The notes: generated from the letters alone by a model not told the origin. A stretch of 12,457 nt of DNA from Christensenella sp. UBA4636 (GCA_002405915.1 DHMS01000007.1:1-12457); one strand, 5' to 3'. Positions 6,539-12,433 are shown, counted from the first letter of the stretch. Numbers and translations: made by a program.

Positions 6539-7158
6539 TATTGTTCCTCCTTAGTTTCATTTTCGGTTTTTTTATAAAAATGCAAAGCGGAAAGCACCGC
6601 GATAGGGCAGAAATATACGCACCAGAATTCAAGAACGGCAATTCCTACCCAAGGCGAACTATCGACTTTGAATACGCCGAGCATAGGCGCAATAATACAA
6701 GAAATAAAGAAAACGCCATGCACCATGAGCAACGCTTTGAGCCATTTGTCGGGTTTATTTTTCGGTTCGATTGTAAGCCCCGCAAAAAACGTGGACAACG
6801 CCATAAGCGCGTAACCGAGCAAATCGTAATCGAACATAAGGCTTGTTTTTTGAAAATCAAGCAAAGTTTCCGCCTGTTCCGTCAATTCACCGCTTCTTAC
6901 GACGGTGAGTTGAGCGAAGTAAACGAGCAATATTATCGCCGCATAGATAGCCGCGAACGCCACCGCGGCAAAGCCCGCAACCTTGCGTTTTTCGCCCGCA
7001 AAAAACGCGTATGAGCAAACGAGAACGACAAAACTAAACGCGATAAACATTGACGAAAAATAGTTTCCGAAATTAAACCCGCAAAGCATAGAAATTGCAA
7101 AAAAGCAAACGGCTGCGGCGTTTACGATAGATGCGACAAAGCCTATTTTTCTATTCAT
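6538..7158 (-). CDS. Unrecognised six-TM membrane protein
   Basis: I do not recognise the family. The 206 residues show six hydrophobic segments at roughly 5-25, 35-53, 60-83, 113-132, 140-162 and 170-195, with short loops. The longest loop (about 84-112) is acidic and would be outside if the N-terminus is inside. The C-terminal tail is charged and cytoplasmic (YKKTENETKEEQ). No catalytic or transport motif is visible. The ribosome binding site AAGGAG lies nine bases before ATG at 7158. The gene follows the FtsX-like gene after 67 bases that contain the repeat-family hairpin and no recognisable promoter, and it is coupled to the TfoX-N gene downstream. Confidence 0.78.
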   Translation of the reverse strand: MNRKIGFVASIVNAAAVCFFAISMLCGFNFGNYFSSMFIAFSFVVLVCSYAFFAGEKRKVAGFAAVAFAAIYAAIILLVYFAQLTVVRSGELTEQAETLLDFQKTSLMFDYDLLGYALMALSTFFAGLTIEPKNKPDKWLKALLMVHGVFFISCIIAPMLGVFKVDSSPWVGIAVLEFWCVYFCPIAVLSALHFYKKTENETKEEQ

Positions 7159-7187
7159 TTTTTATTACTCCTTAACGATTTTTTTGT

Positions 7188-7224
7188 AAAAAGCCTGCCT
7201 ATAAGTCGATTATCGGCACTTTTT
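7188..7224 (-). terminator. Terminator-like hairpin, repeat family copy 3
   Basis: Minus-strand stem AAAAAG/CTTTTT and TGCC/GGCA separated by a GG bulge, one mismatch, then ATAA/TTAT around loop TCGAC. It begins one base after the FtsX-like stop. It contains the exact core GATAATCGACTTATA (7214-7200) and matches copy 4 over about 28 bases with one difference. It may be an attenuating element rather than a full stop, because no promoter for the next gene is visible. Confidence 0.72.
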
Positions 7225-7225
7225 A

Positions 7226-8371
7226 TCATTCCGTCATTACTGCTTTCACGGAAAGCTTTCTTATCTTCAACGAGTAAAAATACATAGTGAGTTCGTACGC
7301 GACGACAAATAAAACGAGCGTTACGGCAAGGGCTTTGAAATCAAAATTATACTCCGGCACGTTTTCGACGTTCGCAAAAACCAAAGTCACCATGAGCTTT
7401 AACAACCCGTATTGATAGAACGTTCCTATTAAAAGCCCTATCGCTGCGATGGGGCGATACGCGCCGAGCAGGTTCCTTCCGCACGAGCGGTCGTCGTACC
7501 CGAAAACTTTCATCATCGCAATGGTTTTCGCGTTGCCTTTCACCACGCTCGAAAGAGATAAAAACAAAGTGACGAACGCCAAAATCAAGCCGATTGAAAG
7601 CACCATCACCGCGAAAGTTTCGCTTGCAAGGTCATTCATCGAAAAGGACATTTGCACCATTGCCGAAAAGCAGAACGCCGAGAACGCCACGAAAAACACA
7701 AGCGATTTTTTTCTTTTCAGCGTTGCGCCGCGCAAAGCCTTTAAAAACGCGACGTCTTTTCCGTCGTCTTTCAAAGTTATCGCTTTGCTTTCTCGCCTCT
7801 CGCGCAGTAAATTAAGCGTGGGCGTTTTTAATTTGAAGTACGCAAACAGTACGGAAATAACGGCGAACGTAATCGTCGGCGCGCCGACCAACAAGAACGC
7901 AAGCAGCGGGTGAAATTTTACTTGCAGCTCGGGGATAAGGTTTTGCGTTTCCGGAGATTGATTTTTATAAAACGACGGTAGATACAAAAACCCCGCTATA
8001 AACCCGACCGCGCACCCGACGAAAACCGAAAGCGAAAATATCCAAAAATGTTTGGAAATTTGCATATTCGAATAGCCCAAAGCCTTTAAAATTCCAAGCT
8101 CACGACCGTGCGAATCGACGTAATTTTTGACGTAATACAAAAGCATTACAACGGACGTTACGATAAGGCACCCGTCCGAAACGCCGGCGACGACCCTGCC
8201 CATAAGCACTTGTGCTTCGTACATAATCTTGCCCGCATCGCTTATAATCTCGTTTTTTATCGCGGCAAGGTCGATATTGTAGCTCAAAAACAGCGTGCAA
8301 ACGAATGCGGCGCAACACGCGATTATCGTTATCGAAAACAGCTTAGCCGCGTCCTTGAATCCTATTACCAT
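7226..8371 (-). CDS. FtsX-type ABC transporter permease
   Basis: A 381-residue permease with two FtsX-like repeats and eight predicted membrane segments (about 10-30, 64-82, 106-130, 152-177, 222-243, 252-275, 298-322, 342-366). Each repeat has the characteristic cytoplasmic coupling loop between its second and third helix: HGRELGILKALGYSNMQI in the first, GNAKTIAMMKVFGYDDRSC in the second. TPTLNLLRERRE after helix 4 is the usual exit signature. External loops are short, without the large periplasmic domain of MacB or the big sensor loop of BceB. It starts four bases after the ATPase stop with GGGTGG upstream, so the two form one transporter. MacB/LolCDE-type systems extract or export membrane-associated substrates by mechanotransmission; the substrate here is unknown. 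Confidence 0.88.
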   Translation of the reverse strand: MVIGFKDAAKLFSITIIACCAAFVCTLFLSYNIDLAAIKNEIISDAGKIMYEAQVLMGRVVAGVSDGCLIVTSVVMLLYYVKNYVDSHGRELGILKALGYSNMQISKHFWIFSLSVFVGCAVGFIAGFLYLPSFYKNQSPETQNLIPELQVKFHPLLAFLLVGAPTITFAVISVLFAYFKLKTPTLNLLRERRESKAITLKDDGKDVAFLKALRGATLKRKKSLVFFVAFSAFCFSAMVQMSFSMNDLASETFAVMVLSIGLILAFVTLFLSLSSVVKGNAKTIAMMKVFGYDDRSCGRNLLGAYRPIAAIGLLIGTFYQYGLLKLMVTLVFANVENVPEYNFDFKALAVTLVLFVVAYELTMYFYSLKIRKLSVKAVMTE

Positions 8372-8375
8372 CGCG

Positions 8376-9068
8376 CTACCACCCTATCTCGTAAGCGGTT
8401 TTTTGCGCTTCGTTTTTGATTATTTCCGCAATTTTCCCGCTGTTCATTCTAACGACGGTGTTCGCCGTTTCGGCTATGTTTTCGTTGTGCGTGACCATAA
8501 CCATTGTGAATAGAAGTTCCTTTTGCAGTCTGCAAATATAATCGAGGACCTGTCTGCCCGTGCTTTCATCTAACGCGCCCGTAGGCTCGTCGAGAAACAA
8601 AACTTTCGGCTTTTTGGCGAGCGCGCGAGCAATCGAAACGCGTTGTTGCTCCCCGCCCGACAGTTCCGACGGGTACTTTTTCAGTTTATCTTTGAGTCCT
8701 ACCGCCTCTATTGTTTCTTTAAAAGCGACGTTGCCCGCAAGGTCCGCGCCCATTCTCACGTTCTTTTCGACCGTCATTTCGGGCAACAGATAATACTGTT
8801 GAAAGATGAAGCCTATATTGTCTTTTCTGAACTTAGTAAGTTCGCCGTCGCTCAGCTTGGTTATATCGGTCGCGCCGTATTTTACGCTCCCTCCGTCCAC
8901 GCGTTCAAGCCCCGACATGCAATTCAAAAGCGTTGACTTACCCGACCCCGACGCGCCGAGAATGACTATAAAGTCGCCGTCATTCACTTCGAGATTTATA
9001 CCTTTAAGCACTTCGGTTTTGCTTTCTCCCGCGCCGTAAGTCTTTGTTAAATTTTCTATTTTTATCAT
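8376..9068 (-). CDS. ABC transporter ATP-binding protein (MacB/LolD type)
   Basis: A 230-residue nucleotide-binding subunit with every motif intact: Walker A GASGSGKST (38-46), Q-loop FQQYYLLPEM (Q90), signature LSGGEQQR (136-143), Walker B VLFLDEP (156-162) with Glu161, D-loop GALD, and the switch His194 in VMVTHN. The stretch ILGASGSGKSTLLNCMSGLE is typical of the LolD/MacB/FtsE group. AAGGACG lies about seven bases before ATG at 9068. It is followed four bases later by the FtsX-like permease, its obvious partner. Upstream is the methyltransferase/serine hydrolase fusion gene on the same strand, separated by 85 bases that contain repeat copy 4. Confidence 0.96.
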   Translation of the reverse strand: MIKIENLTKTYGAGESKTEVLKGINLEVNDGDFIVILGASGSGKSTLLNCMSGLERVDGGSVKYGATDITKLSDGELTKFRKDNIGFIFQQYYLLPEMTVEKNVRMGADLAGNVAFKETIEAVGLKDKLKKYPSELSGGEQQRVSIARALAKKPKVLFLDEPTGALDESTGRQVLDYICRLQKELLFTMVMVTHNENIAETANTVVRMNSGKIAEIIKNEAQKTAYEIGW

Positions 9069-9110
9069 TTTTTAACGTCCTTTTTTCCTCTTTTTTATAT
9101 TGTTTTTTAT

Positions 9111-9137
9111 AAAAAGCCCGCCTATAAGTCGATTATC
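9111..9137 (-). repeat. Repeat family copy 4, degenerate hairpin
   Basis: It contains the exact core GATAATCGACTTATA (9137-9123) and then GGCGGGCTTTTT, nearly identical to copy 3. Only the ATAA/TTAT tip of the stem is left, because the left arm is not complementary, so termination would be weak. It lies 16 bases after the stop of the fusion gene and before the ABC ATPase gene. Confidence 0.65.
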
Positions 9138-9153
9138 TCAATATTTTTGCGTT

Positions 9154-10821
9154 TTAGGCGCGAAGTTCGTTCATGAGTTTTACGCCCAAAACGGTTGCCG
9201 GAATGCGATAGCTCGGCGCAAGGTTTGATAAGATAACGATAGCAACGCCGCTTTCCTTATCGAAGCCGAGGTAACTGTTAAAGTTTCCCGTCCCGCCGTT
9301 GTGCCAAATTATATTGCTTTTTTCGTCGATAATCCACGCCATTCCGATTGAATCCATTCCTATCCCCATCGCCTTGTAGTTTTCGGTCGCGGCGTCTATC
9401 TTTTTAAGTTGTTTAACGCATTCCGAAACGTTGCTATCGTCTTTTAAAAGCAGTTCGGCGTAAGAAAGCATATCCGTAATATTAGAAGTAATCGCGCCCG
9501 CGGGGATATACGCGTCGCCCGCTTTCCACGCCCAGTAATTACCTAAATCGCCCTTGCCGTCTGAAATATTCGTGTTTTCCAAACGAAGTTCGTTCTTGAC
9601 GAAATCATTCAATAGCAAAGTATAATCTTTGCCGTAGACGGCTTCCAAAACAAGCCCGAGAACGGCGAAACCGTAGTTGCTGTAATTGAAAGAATATTCC
9701 TTTTTATCGAGCTTTATTTTGCCCGCTCTTTCAAGCGCGGATTTCTTGCTAACGCCGCAAAAATCGTTGCGACCGACGAGAAAATTGAAAGCCATAGGGG
9801 CTTCGAAGTAGTAGCCGTTATAGCCCGAAGTATGTGTTAAAAGCTCCGCTATCGTCGGATAATTTTTACCGCTCGACAAGTTCAAATACCCGCCTATAGC
9901 TTCGTTAATCGCGATTTTTCCTTCTTTTACGGCTTTTGCGACGAGTGCCGCCGTAAAGGTTTTTGTGAGCGAGCCTATCTCGTAAACGTGTTGCTTTTCA
10001 TCGAGTTCAACGCCGTTTTTGCCGTAAACTTTATAAGTAGTTTGCCCGTCCTTTATTATCCCGACCGTGATAACCGCGTCGGGGTTATTTTTAGTCGTGT
10101 ATTCGAGAGATTGCTCAAACGAAAGCTCTGGCAGCTTTTTCATTTGATTAGTTCCGTAAATCATAAACCCGCCGAGTGCGCCCGAAACGCAGAGAACGAC
10201 GGCAAGGCATACGGCAATCGTCTTTTTCTTAGAAAAACTTCTGTCAAAAACAAAATATCTGCCCGTTCGCTTTTTGTATTCGACATAGCTTTCGCCGAAA
10301 GTTGCCGTCAAAAACTTTTCTTCCTGCAAAATTTGCAAGTGCAACATTATGACCGCAAACACGACGAAAAGCAAGTGAATATAATTGAAAAAGCTAAGCA
10401 GCAAGCCTATGTACGTCAAGTCAAAGCCTAAAAACGCGGGGTTGCGGCTCACGCGGTAAATTCCCGTCGTGACAAGCTCCGTTTTATCCTCCGCGGGTAT
10501 GCCGGCGCGCCAACTGTCGCGCATGGTTATCATCGCGATTACGAATATCAAAACGCCGACCGCGGCAACGCCTATGCCTATCCAAGCGTAGCTCGACCGC
10601 CAAACGGCAAAGTCGAATATAACGCTGAAAACTTCCGCGGCAACGACCGAATACGTCGCGATTTTCATTATCGTTTCTATTGCTAAAACCTTTTTCGGCT
10701 TATCGCCCTTTCCCATCTGGTTTGTTTTTACGCCGTTTCTTTTTTGCAGAAACATCTTCGTAAAATACGCCGCATAAAACGCCGCGATAACGGCAAGCGC
10801 GGCAATTCCGATTGCTCTCAT
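9154..10821 (-). CDS. Methyltransferase-like membrane domain fused to beta-lactamase-family serine hydrolase
   Basis: A 555-residue two-domain protein. Residues 1-190 form a multi-TM isoprenylcysteine carboxyl methyltransferase/phospholipid methyltransferase-like domain: helices near 3-24, 50-70, 79-100 and 131-165, with GIYRVSRNPAFLGF (120-133) and QEEKFLTATFGESYVEYKKRTGRYF split over 166-190, matching the family's GxYxxxRNPxYxG and EExxLxxxFGxxYxxY motifs for AdoMet binding. A further helix (201-223) leads to an external beta-lactamase/class C-like domain, with SLTK (284-287) as the SxxK nucleophile, YSN (380-382) as YxN and HNGGTG (507-512) at the KTG position. LTHTSGY (328-334) is typical. 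This group includes peptidases and esterases more often than true beta-lactamases, so antibiotic resistance should not be assumed. GAGG lies before the ATG; it follows the GNAT gene by 24 bases. Confidence 0.9.
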   Translation of the reverse strand: MRAIGIAALAVIAAFYAAYFTKMFLQKRNGVKTNQMGKGDKPKKVLAIETIMKIATYSVVAAEVFSVIFDFAVWRSSYAWIGIGVAAVGVLIFVIAMITMRDSWRAGIPAEDKTELVTTGIYRVSRNPAFLGFDLTYIGLLLSFFNYIHLLFVVFAVIMLHLQILQEEKFLTATFGESYVEYKKRTGRYFVFDRSFSKKKTIAVCLAVVLCVSGALGGFMIYGTNQMKKLPELSFEQSLEYTTKNNPDAVITVGIIKDGQTTYKVYGKNGVELDEKQHVYEIGSLTKTFTAALVAKAVKEGKIAINEAIGGYLNLSSGKNYPTIAELLTHTSGYNGYYFEAPMAFNFLVGRNDFCGVSKKSALERAGKIKLDKKEYSFNYSNYGFAVLGLVLEAVYGKDYTLLLNDFVKNELRLENTNISDGKGDLGNYWAWKAGDAYIPAGAITSNITDMLSYAELLLKDDSNVSECVKQLKKIDAATENYKAMGIGMDSIGMAWIIDEKSNIIWHNGGTGNFNSYLGFDKESGVAIVILSNLAPSYRIPATVLGVKLMNELRA

Positions 10822-10845
10822 ATTTTTACCTCAAATTTGCTTTTC

Positions 10846-11337
10846 TTAAAACTTTTCGTAAGCTATCCGCGGCGAATTATCGTCCGCTTTTATCCTTATC
10901 ACGCCGCACTTTTTAAAGCCGTGTTTTTCAATAAGTCGCCGCATAACGCGATTATCGCTATGTGTGTCTATTCTCAAATGCTTTATTTTTCTTTCGCAGA
11001 ACGCCAAAGTATCGGCAAAAATTCCGCTATGCTCGCCGTTACTTGCAACCCTGTGTATCGTGCCGTATTCGCCGCTAAAAAGCCATTCGCCATCCTCTAT
11101 TTCCTCGTAGTTCGGCTCATTGTCTATCGCGAGAACGAACGCGGCGCAGATAACGCCGTTCTCTTTTATAACGTACAAATTCCCTTGCGCGATATCGTCA
11201 AGCAAAACTTCTTCTTGCGGGTAGCCGTCACGCCATTGATTAGGGTTTCCGCTTTTTACCATAAACTCTTTAGCTTTTTCGTAAATCTTCAATATTGCGG
11301 AAAGTTCTTCCGCTTTCGCCTTTTCTATCGTTCTCAT
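10846..11337 (-). CDS. GNAT family N-acetyltransferase
   Basis: A 163-residue acetyltransferase of a common Bacillota type. Residues 1-12 hold the opening IEKAKAEELSAI beta-alpha unit; QWRDGYPQEEVLLDDI (about 34-49) and IEDGEWL (about 80-86) are subgroup landmarks. YGTIHRVASNGEHSGIF (about 91-107) corresponds to motif A, where the canonical RxxGxG/A loop is replaced by a GEHSGI sequence, as in this subgroup; RIDTHSDN (about 121-128) and KHGFKKCGVI (138-147) are motif B. The substrate is unknown. The ribosome binding site is modest (GGACG). It starts 15 bases after the TetR stop and 24 bases before the fusion gene, inside one operon. It is not close in sequence to the GNAT at 5236, so this is not a duplication of that gene. 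Confidence 0.9.
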   Translation of the reverse strand: MRTIEKAKAEELSAILKIYEKAKEFMVKSGNPNQWRDGYPQEEVLLDDIAQGNLYVIKENGVICAAFVLAIDNEPNYEEIEDGEWLFSGEYGTIHRVASNGEHSGIFADTLAFCERKIKHLRIDTHSDNRVMRRLIEKHGFKKCGVIRIKADDNSPRIAYEKF

Positions 11338-11352
11338 AATTTATCGTCCGTT

Positions 11353-11919
11353 TCACGCTTTCGCCCGTTCGTAGCGCAGTTTAAGCCCCTCGTACATATC
11401 GGTCAAGGCGCGGCTCGTAAGCTCCTCGTCCCAGCTAAGATAATTCGTGGCTATCATCGCGGCTATGCCGTGAACGTAAGTCCACATTTCAAGGTAGAAA
11501 AGCTTCGCGCTTTCATTGTCTACCCCCACTTGTTTTGCGACAAGTGCCACGAGCGTTTCCATTTCCGTGGGGTTTTCGGGCGTTTCTTCCGCCGACCTAT
11601 CGCGCATGAAAAGCAGTTTGAAAAGTTCTTTTTCCTCGCGCGCAAAACGGATATAAGCCATTCCGCTCGCCTTGTAAGGCACATATTTTCCGCTTTCGGC
11701 TTCGCGTTTTCTAAAGTCCTGATAGAGTTCGTCCGCCGCCGTTATTATCGCCGCTTTAAGCTCCGCCATACTCGAAAACCTCCCGAATACCGGGCGCGAC
11801 GAAGTGCCGAGCTTTTCGCCGAGCGTTCGCGCCGACACCGCGGCAAAGCCCTTTTCGCGCGTCAAATCAAGCGCGGCTTTCACGATTTCTTCCTTTGTAA
11901 ACAAATAATCTCTCGGCAT
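11353..11919 (-). CDS. TetR/AcrR family regulator with WHG-type C-terminal domain
   Basis: A 188-residue regulator. The helix-turn-helix is at about residues 9-56: VKAALDLTREKGFAAVSART, LGEKLGTSS and RPVFGRFSSMAELK. The atypical SSRPVFGRF recognition helix and the C-terminal LEMWTYVHGIAAMIATNYL (about 144-162) match the TetR subgroup with a WHG domain. AAGGAG lies six bases before ATG at 11919. It is the first gene behind a perfect consensus promoter at 11972-12000, whose start region carries the short palindrome TTACAACTGTAA, consistent with autorepression. It leads a run of eight genes in one direction, so it is the likely local regulator of at least the GNAT and fusion genes. The ligand is unknown. 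Confidence 0.92.
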   Translation of the reverse strand: MPRDYLFTKEEIVKAALDLTREKGFAAVSARTLGEKLGTSSRPVFGRFSSMAELKAAIITAADELYQDFRKREAESGKYVPYKASGMAYIRFAREEKELFKLLFMRDRSAEETPENPTEMETLVALVAKQVGVDNESAKLFYLEMWTYVHGIAAMIATNYLSWDEELTSRALTDMYEGLKLRYERAKA

Positions 11920-11955
11920 ATTTACTCCTTTTTTATTAAAATTCTATGTGTTGCG

Positions 11956-11967
11956 TTACAACTGTAA
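11956..11967. promoter_or_regulatory. Candidate operator for the second TetR regulator
   Basis: TTACAACTGTAA has five perfectly paired bases on each side of a two-base centre. It lies four bases past the -10 box and overlaps the predicted minus-strand start. A second overlapping dyad, GTTG/CAAC (11950-11962), is nearby. Short for a TetR operator, so the full site may be wider. Confidence 0.45.
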
Positions 11968-11971
11968 TTTT

Positions 11972-12000
11972 ATTATATATTACATTTTACCTTTTGTCAA
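11972..12000 (-). promoter_or_regulatory. Perfect consensus promoter for the long minus-strand operon
   Basis: Minus strand: TTGACA (12000-11995), 17-base spacer, TATAAT (11977-11972), start expected near 11965, leader of about 45 bases. It is the only clear promoter I see for the eight minus-strand genes between 11919 and 6005. Confidence 0.9.
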
Positions 12001-12008
12001 GGGTTTTT

Positions 12009-12113
12009 ATGAAGAAAAGTGTTTTGAAGCGTTTAAAAAGTCTGATATATATGCAGAGAAGTAGCGCTTATTTTGTTTACAGCTGTTTGAAAAGCCTGCT
12101 TTTACATTTTTAA
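12009..12113 (+). CDS. Possible 34-residue basic small protein
   Basis: ATG at 12009 opens a 34-codon frame (MKKSVLKRLKSLIYMQRSSA, ending CLKSLLLHF) preceded by AAGGG with a five-base spacer. A loose plus-strand promoter, TTGCGT (11951-11956), 17 bases, TATATA (11974-11979), overlaps the divergent TetR promoter. The product would be strongly basic and amphipathic. A frame this short can arise by chance in AT-rich DNA, so I rate it as a weak candidate. Confidence 0.25.
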   Translation: MKKSVLKRLKSLIYMQRSSAYFVYSCLKSLLLHF

Positions 12114-12145
12114 AGCAAAAACTTTTAAAAACGCGCCGTAAAATC

Positions 12146-12174
12146 TTGCAAAAGTAATCGATATGTGATAAAAT
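12146..12174 (+). promoter_or_regulatory. Promoter of the tRNA-Ser gene
   Basis: TTGCAA (12146-12151), 17-base spacer, TAAAAT (12169-12174). The predicted start near 12181 would give a 5' leader of about 16 bases before the mature tRNA at 12197. Confidence 0.75.
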
Positions 12175-12196
12175 AGCTAAGCGAACTTAAAGATGT

Positions 12197-12286
12197 GGAG
12201 AGTTATCGAAGTGGTCACAACGAGCCGCACTCGAAATGCGGTATACCGTTCTGGTATCAAGAGTTCGAATCTCTTACTCTCCGCCA
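12197..12286 (+). tRNA. tRNA-Ser(CGA)
   Basis: A 90-base class II tRNA with an encoded CCA. Acceptor arms GGAGAGT (12197-12203) and ACTCTCC pair fully, with discriminator G at 12283. The anticodon stem CCGCA/TGCGG encloses loop CTCGAAA, anticodon CGA, reading UCG serine codons. A long variable arm (ATACC/GGTAT) and a T arm AAGAG-TTCGAAT-CTCTT follow, as expected for tRNA-Ser. It has its own promoter and terminator. Its 3' third is repeated in inverted orientation downstream. Confidence 0.97.
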
Positions 12287-12341
12287 AAGCCTGAAAATCC
12301 CGCATAAAATGCGGGATTTTTTGTGCTTTGGCGGAGAGTAA
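12274..12341. repeat. 17-bp perfect inverted repeat of the tRNA-Ser 3' end
   Basis: TTACTCTCCGCCAAAGC (12274-12290: acceptor strand, CCA and four trailer bases) is exactly complementary to 12325-12341. The terminator hairpin lies in between, so 12274-12341 is one long near-palindrome. Beyond a short mismatched stretch, AAGAGTTC (12259-12266) also pairs with GAACTCTT (12347-12354). Confidence 0.9.
12294..12322 (+). terminator. Terminator of the tRNA-Ser gene
   Basis: AAAATCCCGCAT (12294-12305) pairs over twelve bases with ATGCGGGATTTT (12309-12320) around loop AAA, with a T run to 12322. The A run before the stem makes it symmetric, so it could also stop transcription coming from the right. 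Confidence 0.93.
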
Positions 12342-12433
12342 AGAGAGAACTCTTCAGTTCGCGTGTCGGCTCTGCCGACATACGCCGAGGGACTCCCGCG
12401 CTTGCGTGGGAAACGGCGTTATCTCTTACTCTC
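12334..12433. other. Four-way-junction palindromic element beside the tRNA gene
   Basis: GAGAGTAA plus GAGA (12334-12346) pairs with TCTC plus TTACTCTC (12422-12433), with one bulged A. Inside are three hairpins almost without linkers: GAACT/AGTTC (12347-12360), TGTCGGC/GCCGACA (12364-12380), and ACGCCG/CGGCGT (12382-12419) enclosing CCCGCG/CGTGGG with one G-T pair. The right closing arm repeats ATCTCTTACTCTC of the tRNA (12269-12281). No frame or known RNA family is recognised. The last 24 bases of the window show nothing further. Confidence 0.6.

Noticed and set aside
6541..7014. 157-codon plus-strand frame
   Set aside because: Antisense to the six-TM gene; the product is Arg/Glu-rich with no recognisable pattern, and the opposite strand has a strong ribosome binding site and operon context.
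7449..7913. 154-codon plus-strand frame
   Set aside because: Antisense to the FtsX-like permease, whose repeats and coupling loops are clear; the plus frame mirrors its hydrophobic segments only.
7226..9068. Bacitracin/lantibiotic-type BceAB transporter
   Set aside because: The permease has eight rather than ten membrane segments, lacks the large external sensor domain, and no two-component system is nearby.
2886..9137. CRISPR repeats
   Set aside because: The four core copies are separated by kilobases, lie after stop codons and have no regular spacers.
9154..10821. True beta-lactamase resistance gene
   Set aside because: SxxK, YxN and HxG motifs occur in many peptidases and esterases of the same fold; fusion to a membrane methyltransferase-like domain argues for another role.
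10744..11967. 407-codon plus-strand open frame
   Set aside because: It runs antisense to three well-supported genes (the start of the fusion gene, the GNAT and the TetR), is rich in Arg, Phe and Cys without domain motifs, and has no ribosome binding site. It is a shadow of GC-biased codons.
12325..12433. Integrase attachment site from a mobile element
   Set aside because: The 17-base copy of the tRNA 3' end is inverted, whereas element integration leaves direct repeats; the only direct match is 13 bases and no integrase gene is visible.
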